A stretch of DNA of 64,000 nucleotides. Origin: Pagrus major (Eukaryota > Chordata > Actinopteri > Spariformes > Sparidae). Under the pieces are notes generated by a model. It was not told the DNA's origin. It ran no database searches and worked only from the letters and a program-made list of their open reading frames with translations. The stretch is from positions 20,705,165-20,769,164 of the forward strand of contig NC_133221.1 in the NCBI RefSeq assembly GCF_040436345.1, read 5' to 3'. Both the position numbers and the translations under genes were made by a program. Shown here piece by piece: positions 9,101-21,807 of this stretch; position 1 is the first letter of the stretch; each line of letters begins with the position of its first letter.

Positions 9101-12100
9101 GTGTCTCTGGAGAAGGAGTTGGCCCAGCTACATCAGAAGGACGCAGCTCTCGTCTTCTCCTCCTGCTTCGTGGCAAATGACTCTACCCTCTTCACTTTGG
9201 CTAAGATGCTTCCAGGTAAACACTGACCTCTGACCTCTGACCTCTGAGCCACAGGCTGTCTGTCAGTCACATCTCTAGATGCTTTGTAATTTTATCACAG
9301 TGTAGAAAAGGTGTTCAGTATCTCAGGGTGGATACTGTTTAGAGGGTTTCATGCTGCGTTCACTGTGGCATACAGGATGCGAGATCTACTCCGATGCAGG
9401 GAACCACGCATCAATGATTCAGGGCATCAGGAACAGCGGAGCCAAGCGCTTTATCTTCCGCCACAATGACAGCCGACACCTTGAGGAGCTGCTGCGACGC
9501 TCCGACCCCAAGACACCCAAAATAGTGGCGTTTGAGACTGTGCACTCCATGGACGGTGAGTACTAAATGTTCATTAGATTATTTGGATTAATTTATTCAG
9601 TTAATCAGATATATGGTGGAAGGTAACCTTTTTGGATAATACACCATATTGACACGGCGGCTATTTTCCTCTGGCCGCCATCACATTCAGGGTGTGAAGC
9701 TCAAAGCTCTAATGCTGGAATAATTTTATGCTGCTGTTTCTTGGTAGAAATGTGGATCTGACAGATTGTTATCATTTTACCACTTCCTGAGTGATCAGCA
9801 ACTGAAAAGGGGATGAATAATGAAAATCTGGAGGGGCATAATTCAAGGTCAAACAACATTTTTGATCACCAATAAGCTAACATTAACATTCAACCACTTT
9901 CCAGCTAACATTACTGTTTGAGTATATCCCATGTGTTTCCCTTCAGGATTAAAATGAAAATGTCAAAGATGTGATTTTTTTAGAATTAATTTACACCTTT
10001 CATATCATATCGTGTAACACAATGAAACAGTAATGTTAGCTAGGAAGTTTCCTACGTTTCAACAACCTGCAACCTGGAGCACTGCAGTACGATACTTGGG
10101 CTTCCCACCCTGAGCATGATGTCAGAGGAAAATGGCCTCCGTGTAAATAGGGTCTATCAATGAGAAGAAATGCCACTAAAAATCTGAAAAAGTTCACGAG
10201 TCATCATCAGCATCAAGGTCATGATTAATAGCTTATAAAAAGAAAGCATGATTGGACTATTTAAAATTCTATAATCTATGATTATTCACTGTATAATCTG
10301 TCATTCATCACTGTCTCCCACGGGAGGAAGTAGTTTCCCTCCTCAGCTCTATTTCTCAGTGTGATAATACACCGCTGACAGCTCTATAAAGCACAAGCTG
10401 AGGCAGACTAAATGGACGACTGTGAACATATCCAGGAGGATTTTTTAAAACACTAACACAAAATGGCTGTTTTGATATAAATGTCCTGTGCTTTGTAGAT
10501 GTAGGGGAGATTTTATTGCTGTCAAATAGTGAGAATGACTCTCAACATGCAGTCCACATATATAGATCTTACACAGTGATGACATTTACAGCTTGGATGT
10601 TCTGCTGTTCACCTATATTACACAGTTCTAATTATAACACCTTATTCTCTGGGGGCTTCAGGTGCCATATGTCCTCTGGAAGAGCTGTGTGATGTATCTC
10701 ACCGTTATGGAGCTCTGACGTTTGTCGATGAGGTTCACGCTGTGGGCCTGTATGGAGCCCATGGAGCTGGAGTGGGAGAGAGGGACAACGTTATGCACAA
10801 GATTGACATTGTTTCTGGGACCTTAGGTGAGTATGTTTTAGAAGAAATCCACGCCTCTCCTTAAAACTTTAAGAAAGATGACTTTACAAGACTAAAAGGG
10901 CAAGGCAAACGGCTTCAAACCGTCATAGATTAATTGCCTGTTTTCTTGGCCAGACTCCCTTTAAAATCCACTTGCACTAACTGACACTGTCATATTGCCA
11001 ACAGGGCAGCAATACCTCCTAACAAGCCCGATACTGCTCCGGTGTTGGTTAAATGAGGGCAGGAGAGGAGTGAGCTCTCATCAGAGGAAGCAGAGGTTTT
11101 ATCAGCTGGGTGCCGGCTCTACTCCCTCTCTGGTCACACTGATAACACTTCATCAGGGTGACCATGCTGTGTGTAGCTTCATGTCAACTTTCAGGTTTTA
11201 GGTAGAAATCCCTGTCAAGAGAGCATCAAGTGTAAACTAATCCTGGATTACATCACTTGACCTTAGAAGTCCTGGCTAGAAGTGTTCACTTAGCGATAAA
11301 TAAAGAAATAACAAATTAACAGTATATCAACACACAAATTTGATGCATAATGGTGATGTCATAATTGTTTGATGTCATGTAACTATATTAAAGTATAACA
11401 TTTGAGATTTCAAAATAAAATACCAAGAGTGTAGTTTCTCTATCAACAGCTTAAATCAAAGAAAGTAATTTAAATATATTTTTTAAATGATAATAAAATG
11501 TGGTGTCAGAAAAAATAAGTTTTATTAAACAAATAAACATTTACAATAAGTACATCCCTTCATCTCAGAAAACATCTTAATTTCACCTATTTTTCAGACG
11601 CTAAGAAGCCAAAATGTTTCATGTCTTATTATTGTGATAGAGAAAGACAGACCAGATTCTTTATTTTAGTAAAAGTTGGAATACCACCATGTAAAAATAC
11701 ATAATCACAACAAATTATTAATTTAACGATTTTATTGGGTTACTACTAGAATAGACTTACATACTTTAATGCTCATAAAGCACATCAGTTTTCTCATACT
11801 GTCCAGTGCTGCAGCTCTGTATTCCCCCTCTGTTTGACGTGCACAGTATTAGCTCCTATCCCTTTAAGGCCCCCCCTTCTGAATACCCGTTCTCCTGTGA
11901 TTGGTCAACTCACACATGCCTGAGCTAGCACCACTCACTGTGTCTCCAGTTGGCTCTGTCTGATTTCAGCTTCCAGTTAGCTTCACCACTACTGTGAATA
12001 TGGGCATAAATTATGCAAATGTGTGGCATGGTGACATAGTATGATGTCACAAAGTCACAGAATTAAAGGAGAGACTACTGACGAGGTGTTTCAGGAGCAG

Positions 12101-13883
12101 TGTTGTCGATGGGAGAGAGGAGATCCCATCGGAGTAGACTTAGGGCTATTTCACTTTTGAGACCTTTTCCATGCACAAGAACCAATATAAAACATTGAAG
12201 AACAGGAAAAAAACAAAAAGCACAATCGGACTCCATGTCGTCAAATAAATTGACAAAAATCTGTCCTCTGAAATGTAATGGTATAGAAAAAGTAAAGTTC
12301 TATAAAGCAGAAATATCCAAGTTAAGTATGTTACTCCTGTAACTTTTCATCACCTCACCTCTGAACCCTCCGTCATCTGTTGCTGTTCCAGGCAAAGCCT
12401 TTGGCTGTGTTGGAGGCTACATCGCCAGCAGCGACGCCCTGGTGGACACGGTGCGCTCCTTTGCCGCCGGCTTCATTTTCACCACTGCTCTGCCCCCAAT
12501 GAACCTGTCTGGAGCCCTGGAGTCCGTCCGGGTGCTGAAGAGCTCCGAGGGGCAGTCGCTCCGCAGAGCCCACCAGAGGAACGTCAAGCACATGAGGCAG
12601 CTGCTCATGGACAAGGGCCTGCCTGTGGTCAACTGCCCCAGCCACATCATCCCGATACAGGTAGAAAGACTTAGCAGTGCTGCTGCCTCCACTACTCTTT
12701 CTCTCTCCACCTCTTAGAAATAATAGTAAAATAATAAAACTTCACACCTGAGCTTTTCCTACTATGAAAAGTCAAAATGTCTTCATGTGTACAGTACAGC
12801 GCAGGATATATGGAGTGTGAAGTTATTAAACACTTTTACAGTGTTTAATAATGATTTCATTTAGAACTTTAACAAAGAAATTAAGTTAATCACACTTGCA
12901 TTTTAAGTATGCAAACTTTAATCTTTTTATGATACCATTTATTTAGTGATTTTAGTTTAAAATTAAAATATGAATACATGTTTTTTATTGCAACATTTAA
13001 ATTCTTATCCTATTAATCAATTAGTAATTACCTCTTTTAAAAGCAAAAAATGATTATAACTAAACAGAAAAATTCCAGCAGCATACTTAACACTCAATAT
13101 ACCAAGTTGACCACAGTAATGGGTTTGATTCCTACATGTATGACCTGATTGTGCTGAATAAAAGCTCTGAACAGCTCATATTTCCTTCCATGATCCATTT
13201 CCTAGGTGGGCAACGCTGAGCTGAACACCAAGGTGTCTGACATCCTGCTGGAGAGACACAACATCTACGTCCAGGCCATCAACTACCCCACAGTGCCTCG
13301 TGGTGAGGAGCTGCTGCGCTTGGCCCCATCTCCTCACCATGACCCAGCAATGATGGACTATTTCGTGGGTGAGTGTTGGGATCCTTCCCGAAATTAGGTC
13401 AGAGTTGTTCTACTGATCGTCCAATCAAGTAAAGTGGGGACAGTGGCTAGAACAAGTGTTTTATGTTTGTCCTTAGTGAGTTTCTTTGCTACATAAGCAT
13501 ATGTGAGTCTCTTGGCATTCACATGTCACCACAGTTCATACTGCAGTGCAGTAAAAGACAATGCTCTGCAGACATCTTTAAATTAAAAGCTAACATCGTA
13601 GCCTTAGTGTTTGCACGCCAAAATGACCACGGATGACATTTAAAGACTGAGAACTCAAAGAAAAATAAATATTGGCATTTAATTATTCATTCTTATAAAT
13701 GTCTGTGTTTGATTCACAGATAAACTGGTGGAGGTGTGGCAGGAAGCAGGGCTCCTGCTCAATACCCCGTCAGTGGCCTCCTGCACCTTCTGTGACCGTC
13801 CGCTGCACTTTGACCTTATGAGTGAATGGGAGAAATCCTATTTCGGCAACATGGAACCGCAATACATTACTGTGTCTGCATAA
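6150..13883 (+). CDS. alas2: 5-aminolevulinate synthase, erythroid, mitochondrial
   Basis: Catalyses glycine + succinyl-CoA to 5-aminolevulinate, the first and limiting step of haem synthesis, in the mitochondrial matrix with pyridoxal phosphate. Coding exons: 6150-6480, 7177-7272, 8210-8432, 9031-9215, 9376-9555, 10662-10826, 12392-12660, 13206-13368 and 13720-13883; they join in phase to 591 aa, close to the usual ALAS2 size. Exon 2 begins near 6129; exon 1 is non-coding and carries the IRE. The N-terminus is a presequence with three Cys-Pro haem-regulatory motifs (C8, C33, C88). The catalytic core shows [16 protein letters not shown] and the PLP-lysine motif LGKAFG (Lys395). The C-terminal extension has [14 protein letters not shown]. 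The IRE and the N-terminus identify the erythroid rather than the housekeeping paralogue. The gene converges on ttc34. Confidence 0.97.
6777..6831. repeat. 55-bp segment A (direct duplicate at 7828-7882)
   Basis: This stretch of alas2 intron 2 reappears without change, in the same orientation, at 7828-7882 in intron 3. Confidence 0.9.
6932..7028. repeat. 97-bp inverted-repeat arm left of alas2 exon 3
   Basis: Its exact reverse complement is at 7731-7827. By eye all 97 positions agree, including an eight-A run. Confidence 0.9.
7333..7440. mobile_element. Fragment of a common teleost repeat
   Basis: Phrases such as 'ACATTTACTGAAACACTGG' and 'CTTCTACTCCACTACATTTC' match a very frequent teleost dispersed element; related pieces occur at about 31565-31760 and 63550-63630. 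No coding capacity. Confidence 0.55.
7731..7882. repeat. Composite copy: inverted segment B plus direct segment A
   Basis: 7731-7827 is the reverse complement of 6932-7028, and 7828-7882 is a direct copy of 6777-6831, joined without spacer. In the source region A and B are 100 bp apart and both run forward. The copy lies in alas2 intron 3, so exon 3 sits between the inverted arms. Identity suggests a recent event. Confidence 0.9.
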
Positions 13884-14096
13884 TACCAAAGTACATGTAG
13901 GGCCTACACATACAGTATATGTATACATTTAATGCTATATTAAACATCCTTTTAAATGATTAAAGTCCAACTTCATGTGCACTGAGAATGTTTAAACATT
14001 ATTTAATGTCAGTGTTTCAGACTAAACTCCAGTATTTATTTCTGTTTTCCTGCATTTATGCTTATTTAATTGTGTTTGCTCTCATTGCTATGATTA

Positions 14097-14102
14097 AATA
14101 AA
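14097..14102 (+). terminator. alas2: alas2 polyadenylation signal
   Basis: AATAAA lies 214 bp past the alas2 stop codon and gives a 3'UTR of roughly 230-250 nt. Confidence 0.75.
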
Positions 14103-14603
14103 GTTGTGCATCCTCAATCTAAAAGCATAAAACCTGCACACTGGGCACTTTCTTAAATCTTATATCTAGGTGTGATGGTTTGAATTAAACAGTGCTATTT
14201 AATTTAATGTTTCGTGATTTCCTTCATGCCATATAATCATTATGACCATCATGTTTAGTGTCTATTTCCAAAATAATTCAATTATTATTTTGTTACTAAA
14301 TGTTAATTGGTTCATGAAATAAGGGATAATAAATAATCAATAAATTTGCAGTGTTAAAAACCTCTATTGTTCACGTATCCCTCTCATACATAATATACTG
14401 TTTTGCTGAAATTATGAAGATATGAATACTATAACAAACACTGCTGTTAATCCTACAGACTTAAAGTGAAATTGGAAGACATAATATGAACTGAAGCTCC
14501 GTGTCCTCAAATAACCATCAAAAGATTTCTCATCAGTGAGGTTGTTCCTCCACAATAAGACATCTTAATGTACAGGCACTGAGAGCTCCTGCTCCCTGTG
14601 TGA

Positions 14604-17600
14604 CTAGTTGACATTGCAGGGGCTGGCCACTTCTCGTTTGACCCTCGCCCTCAGTCTGCGGAGCTCTGCGTTCTCACTGTCCACAACGAGGCCACATTCA
14701 ATCAATGTCCAAGCTTTATCGAGTTGCTGGTTCGCATAGTGCTGCAACGCCCCCCGCAGGAAGCACTCAGCCAGACGCAGCCTGCCCAGACCAGCCTCCA
14801 CACACTGGATGGCTCTGTTCCTGTGGAGCTCCAAAGCCCGAGTGAAGTCCTCCAGAGCTGCACCTTCTCTGGAACAGATCACCAGGCTGCGACCTCGCCG
14901 ACACAGGTCCTCCACCCAGACTTTAGGATCATCTGAGCAGTTGATGTCAGACCCGTCGTGTCTCTTGATAACTCTGTCCAGGTCAGCTATGGCCCGCTCG
15001 TGTAAGCCAAGCTGAGCGAGGCAGGCAGCCCGCTGGCGAAGATACTGGAGTCTGTGGTTGCCCACAGCTTGTATTGCCACAGTCAGGAGTGTGACGGCCT
15101 GATCCCACTGACCACCTGAGGACACATTGCTGGCCTCCTGTGCTGCTGCCTTTTACAATACAGATACAGAACAATTAGTATACAGTTTATAAAGGCATAA
15201 ATACTCAGTTGTTGTTGCCCTTTCTTGTAAGTAGTATGATATTGTTCAATGATGTTCTCCATCATACATTATGTATACTTTTCCATATTTTCTGACCTTA
15301 CTGTCCATTTCAAGCATATGAAATATCAATGGTGAAATATTCAGAGAACACCATATTTTAGTCGGTACTGTGAATACCAATGACACCATGTAAAAACATC
15401 AGACAGAAGAGATAAAATAAAAAATTCATAAAGGTGACAAAAGAAAACTTGAGAACAGATACCAGGAGCTTCACAGAATCAGAAAGCAGCTCTGTCAATG
15501 TGATGAGATCGAAAAACAGCACAAAGCAGACAGCAATGATTCATGTTTCATAATCTCTTTACTGAGTTAGTTTAATGTACAGTCCAATAAATACATATTG
15601 CATCATTTTAAAGTTTCAGTGATGCATAATTCATAAAAAAGTTGTTTTTTATTTCATATACAGAATGTATTTGACTACATTGTCCTCTATCTAAAAGCAG
15701 ACATATGGGTTCATTTTTTACTCCCGTTATGGAAATGTCTGCGATAAAAACTAATAAAACTAATTTGCTGATGATGGTAGAATAAAAAATAAAGCTACAG
15801 CCAGTACAAAGAACTTTGATTATTCTGGGTTTGATTCTCAGCTTCCTGCACGTAGGCTTACCTGTGCCATGCGTTTCCGCTTATTGAATGGGATCAGGGC
15901 CAGCAAGAAGTCCAGACTGGATGAATCTTTCTCAGTCAGTTTGCTGAGCCTGCGAGCTGCGCTGCGGTAGTTCTGCTGCCAGGCCTCCACCACACCCATC
16001 CTGGCCTGGGCCACTGCATCTCTTGGCTCCTGACCAAACACCTGGCACAGATGAGCGCCTGCTGCCTTAACTTCACCTGGAGCAGATGGACCATAACAGC
16101 AGGAGAAAGGATTATTGTAAACAAGGAGCCCCATTCAATGATGCTTTTTATCAAAGTAGAAACGCCACACAGCCTGAACCAGCATCTCCTAACCAGTGCC
16201 ATCAAAGAATCCATTAAGAAATCTAGAAGCAAAGTTTGGTAACGTTCCCATCTCACCTTTGGCTAAGAGTATGTCCACATAGAGGAGATGCCATCTGGGG
16301 TCTCTGCAGTCAGTCCTCATCAGAGCTCCACCAATTATAAAAGCCTCTCTGAGCTGCTCTTCATGACAGGGGACAGCATGAGCGACCAGGATGTCTGACA
16401 GATTGGTCCGACAGAACTGATGCAACCAATCACAGACCAGCTTCCGTGCCTTGTCCTTGAGTGACAGGATGTCTTTGGTGACTATGTCAGTGTTTATATG
16501 CAGTGCTGCCAGGATATCATTTGTGCACTCCTAAGGGGAAAAGGCAGTTTGAATTATATATTTAAACTGAAAAATGCATATTGTCTACAGCACCAAAGAT
16601 GTAAAAATACATCATCTATTAGCCACATTTAAAAAAAGAAAAAAAAACAGCATCTGATCCCCAGAAATCTTATTTGCCAAATTATTCCTAGAGTTAGGAA
16701 TGTTGACTGTCCTGCCAACATTAAATAAAACTACTGTTTCGCAATATACTGACACTGACGATAATGAAATATACATATCATGTTAATAAAACACATAATA
16801 TCATGTAAATACTGATTTACCTTTAAAGTCATTCCCATTTCTTTCTGTTCTCGCTTTGTCATAGCAGGTGGCAGTCATGCACCTAAAGCCCCCGATCACA
16901 CAGAGACCTGTTGCTACTGCTGCGTGTGCAACCGACCATCAATTGTGATTAATAGGACAAAACGCTGCAACTCCATACTTTACGCTGAAACGCTGCGACG
17001 CACAGCGTAGGAGAGAAGCACTTATTATGCTGGTTCAGCACCGTCCCGTAGTAGACCAATGGTTTTGCTGCCGACGCTGGCTGAACTCGCCACTAAATGG
17101 AAAAATTAATGAAGTGTAATTGTTTTTTTTGTACGCTTTGATACAGCTATGGTTACAGATTTTTGCTCCACCTCCCTTATCTTGTATTTTGAGAGTTATC
17201 AATCTTCCAAAAAAGAGACAAAACACACAGTAAATAAAGTTAAAGATGAACTTGACTTAGCTTTTTTCAAAAGAAATGTATTTCTATAGATATGATGATA
17301 ATAGCGTTATTGTGAATTCTTTTGTGTTCTACTTGTCAACATATTGCTACTGAAAGTTTACAGACTTCTGTTATGTCACCTCAAATTCAAGTTTACTTCC
17401 AACACTTACCTTTCACTTGTAGTTGCAGCCACTAGTTTGTTAAGCTGCCTAGTCTAGCCTGAAGTCAACAGAAGGCCAGAGAAAAGGTCATAGATGTTTT
17501 GACAGTGTTTCAACTCAGGAATACCTTCTGTTGGTTCAGCATGAGATGGGTGAAGCCTCGTCCACAGAGAGCCTGAACATGTTTTGGGTGTTCCTTCAGA

Positions 17601-20600
17601 ATGGCACTGAAGTCAAAGATGGCTGTCTTTCGTTGGCCCAGCATGGCATAACACCTCGCTCTCTCCAGTAAAGAGTCTGCTGCCTCGCCACCTGGAAAAT
17701 ACAATTATTTGATTGGTTTTACATTATTCACAGCATTGTTATTCCATTTTGTTGGTTACTTTATCATTTATTCATAACCATGCACTGATCCAGACGCAGT
17801 TTAGTAGGATATATGTGTTTGAATGGAGGCATCTGCTCAGGCAGACTTTCTTTAGTTAAATAATACAGAGACAATCTGCCTGCTTTGTGTTCAGTGTTTT
17901 GAAAGATGTACCTCTGCTGAACTGAGGCCAGACACACAGAGACAGAGCTTCTGTTTTGTGCCAACCCTTCTCTTTATCCCTGTAATCGCCCCCCTATCAA
18001 GATTAAAGGATTATCCACTATTAATTAAGTCTACAATCACACTCAGACCAATAACAAACATCAATAACTCATCAATCAGATCCTAATCACCGGAGGCCAT
18101 GATAGCGATGGAGAGATATGCCACAGCCTCCCTGACAGAGCTCTCCTCTCGCGTGCCCTCCAGGATGCGTTTTGCAGCAGTGTGGCAGTGAGCCTGCAGC
18201 AGTCCCCGATCCTTCTGTTGTGCCACCGCCAACAAGGGCCGCAAGCAGCTTGTATCACCACACTGAATGAGCTTTTTCAGCAGCTGCAGGGGAAATGAAT
18301 AGACATGAAATCTTTATCACTTTTTCTGTAAAAGCTGTTAAATTAGTATTATGGCCACTAAAAACATGGTATTCAGCTCAGTTTTTGATCATTTGAGATC
18401 GTCTGAGGTTACACTTGTCGACTTCTACTGTAGAGCAATAAATAAAAATAATAGTTAAGTGCTTTTTATTATGTAGATACTAAGTTCTTAGCTGTTCATA
18501 AAAAATGACCTAATGGCTCATTGTATGTTCTCAAATAGTGACAAAATGTAAACCAGACCCATCCAATCTCCAGTACACCCCCAAAATAAAATGTCATTTT
18601 TACCTTGGAGGGATGTGTTTGATATTTAAATTAAAGAAAATTCATTAATAACATTAAGCTGAACATGCTGGCGATTCTACCAGTCATTAGTTTTTAATGT
18701 TTCCGATTACCTCAGAATTACTAAGTAAAGCAGACTTTTAAATTCAAGTTATACGAGCTGAAATGTTTTAACAACTTAAAATTATTAGTCTACTCTACTT
18801 GATCATTTTGAGGTAATCGGTTTCCTCGATTTTTTAATGTGAAGGCGCTTTGTTAGATACTGCAGCATGGTCAGTACTTTAGTTCATCATGTTGTAGTAC
18901 ACATTTTAATAGCACATTTGTATTTGTGTGCCTGTGGTGGTTGTGGTTAGACAAGAATAGATTTGCTGTATTGATTTAGTGTGGCGCCAGGTTTAACAAA
19001 TGCAACATCATCTCATATACAAATTAAGAAATCAAATTAGAGTGGGTGTAAATGAGTCCTTGTGGTTCCAGTTTTATTGAATGTACTCTGAAGCTGTGTC
19101 CAGAGGGCCATTTTGATGAATGAGATTAGCACAGGCTGTTCTCCCCCTAACCCGATCAGGGATTTTGTTGGGGTTTTTCTTGTTTCCGCTCAGCTCCCCT
19201 GTCTATTTTTAATCAAGGTCTGACCACTTCAGCTCAAACTACTGAAACTGCTACATTGCAACATTTTGTTCAAATGCAGCCCTGTGTGGCACACAAATAC
19301 TGGGAAAAGAGCAGAAATTTCAAGATCTTGTCACACAGAAGTCATAAATGTTTACCTGCGTCTGCTATGTGTGCGAAAATTCCGATTAGGATTGTGAAAT
19401 CACATGGCATGAATCATGAAATCATTATTATTTATCATGCTGGTGCCCCTGGACCTTACTTGTGGACCCACTGCTCCAAACCTACGTACCTGATTGGTGT
19501 CATAAAGAAAGCCTCTGTGCAGCTGCAGCAGGGCGAGTCGAGCCAGTATGGGTGCCCGAGGACTGGTGGGCCCAACAGAAAGTAGTAATCGGTAGGCCTC
19601 CTCCACCCGGCCAAGCTGGTACAAGGCATCTGCTGCCAGGATCTGAGACCCATCAGCACTAGGCTGGAGCTCCATCAGCAGCACAGCCAGGGACTGGACA
19701 CCAGCAGGAGTCCTAATGCATAGAGAGGGAAAAAGTGCAACATACCAAGGAAATGCATTTAACTGAAATTCGTAGTTGTATTCAGATGAACTTGAATCAA
19801 AAATTAAATAAATCAATAGCCTTTTCAAAGCAAATATTTTTGACTTATCATAACAGGAAAACACAGTTGTTACTGATAACATCAACAGTGGCTCATTCTT
19901 TCAAGTGTCCCAGAAAGCCATGAGTGTGACAATAAGCCAGCATGGCCAATACAAGGAGCCTGAAACTAAAGCAGCTAAATGGAATTCAACTAATTACTAA
20001 TTTTATCATTTACACATGCACTTTTTATGGACATTTTTGTCTCCAAAAAAGGCCTATTGAGTGAACTGTATGTGAGACAAAGATCATACCCTAACCCTGA
20101 TCTGTGGTTGTCTCTTTTTGACTTGGCCTGCAGCTGATTCCCTTGCTGAGGCTGCTGGGAATCTTCACTGGGACAGGACTTGGATTCTTGCTCTCCAGTC
20201 CCTTCCAGCATGACTCGTCCCTGCTCCAGTAGAACAGTGAACAACAGCCCCCGATAGTTCCACGGCACCAAGCAGCGAACAGTCAGTGCTGTTTCCTGAG
20301 GCTGCAGCCTGCTGGCTGTCACATAGTCAAGAGCTGTGAGGTAGTTTAAGCCACCCATCATGCGCAGGAGCCCCCTGCCACACAACGCCCGCACACAACT
20401 GGATGGGTGGGGGGCGTTGTGTTCAATCACAGCCTGGAAGTCTTCTAACGACCCCTTGTGGTCATCTGAGAGAAGTCGTGCATATCCACGAAGAACCTGT
20501 ACTGTGTTTTGATAGCTCTGCTGACCTTGGGCAGCAGCTAGCTGGCTACAGATAGAGAGGGCCTCCTTGTGTTCCCCTCTGAGGAGAAGACAGTCAGCCA

Positions 20601-21807
20601 GGCGTACCCGCAGCTCTCTGCCTCCCCCATCAGGCTCTAAACGGCAAAGAGTCCGTAATTGAGTGATCACAGGGTCCAGGAGTTCAACTCCTTCAGTGGA
20701 GCGCAGATCTGGACGGATTAGGACCCTTTCTTTGTAACCAGACAGGCCCCTCTCTGCCTGCTGACGGAGATGGTTGCGAGCAGCCAGCCCTGTACCCTGA
20801 TCTGTGAAAAGCTTTTGGAAATAAACTCGGGCAGTGGCAGGGTGGATCTCAAATGCTTCCCCCAGATCCCTGCACGCCTCCGCAGTCCGTCCACCTGCTG
20901 ACAAGCAGGCAGCTGCTCGACCGGTTAAGAGTCCAGCTCTCTTCTCAGGAGTGTCTTGGAATGACTTGTCTGTACTACTCTCAGACGTTTTCTGACAATG
21001 ACCATGATGCAGAAGAGCAGAGTACACATCTGCACTGTCCCCAAACCTGCCTGTCAAAAACAAATATACTGCTTGAAGTTCCTGAACTTCTTTATTACCA
21101 GGTGAGATATCCAACAAAAACTCAATAATTGTTAAAGCTTTTTCATCTGGTTTATCATTCTCCTTTGCTGTCACTGCACACTCGCTGTCAGACATTAGAC
21201 AAGGATGCATGTGCAGTAATTGGTCTGTAATAGCCCTCACTATTTTGGGTACATGCTGAGCTTGTCTGCTTCTAACCAGTGTGATGGTTTCAGATTTGTT
21301 GCTCTGGTAAGCTTTGAGGTAAAGCTTCAGCCCCTTGATACTGTGAGGCTCTGCGAACAGGCAGGCCAGGGCACGAGTTATCTCTAACACAATGCCAGTC
21401 GCACCTTGTGGGTGAGGGTTTTGCTTCCCATCAAGCAGAGCAGTGCAGCGAGCAAAAATCTCCTCACAGCCATGCCCACCACTCTGAAGGAGAGACTCCA
21501 TTTTGAAAATGGTGGCTGACAGATTGTTGGGGCAGAGTGTGGACAGAAACACAGCCGCAAGACCTTTATTAAAACCCTCAGGTGGCTGGTTCTCCCCTTG
21601 ACCGTCAAGCCAACCTTCTAGAGTAGAGATCACCCCACTCAGGCGGGACTTTAATTTTCGCATGTGGGACACGGTGGAGGCGGCGTGAGTCCTGAAGGCT
21701 GACATGTAGAGAGAGGTAGCCCTGCTGAGCTCTCCAGCCTCAAGGAACTTGTCTCCTTCCTCACAAAGCTCTGAAACATTGTGTCCAGGTCGGACCACAG
21801 CAGTCAT
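14604..21807 (-). CDS. ttc34: Tetratricopeptide repeat protein 34
   Basis: A TPR scaffold protein of unknown biochemical role. Coding exons on the minus strand: 21807-20090, 19712-19490, 18283-18091, 17691-17525, 16530-16257, 16076-15862 and 15149-14604 (stop TAG). All phases close, giving about 1111 aa. The large first coding exon (about residues 1-573) opens with MTAVVRPGH and contains degenerate TPR helices. Later exons carry clear TPR patterns such as ALCGRGFTHLMLNQQK and LAQLGLHERAIADLDRVI. The exon 1 donor is ambiguous: GTTAGG or GTATGA, 6 bp apart and both in frame. The name rests on recalled resemblance to vertebrate TTC34 (large size, TPR arrangement). The next best reading is another TPR scaffold. 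No membrane or catalytic motif was seen. Confidence 0.8.

Noticed and set aside
19256-19923. Plus-strand open frames across 19.3-19.9 kb
   Set aside because: They are antisense shadows of ttc34 exon 19712-19490 and its flanking introns.
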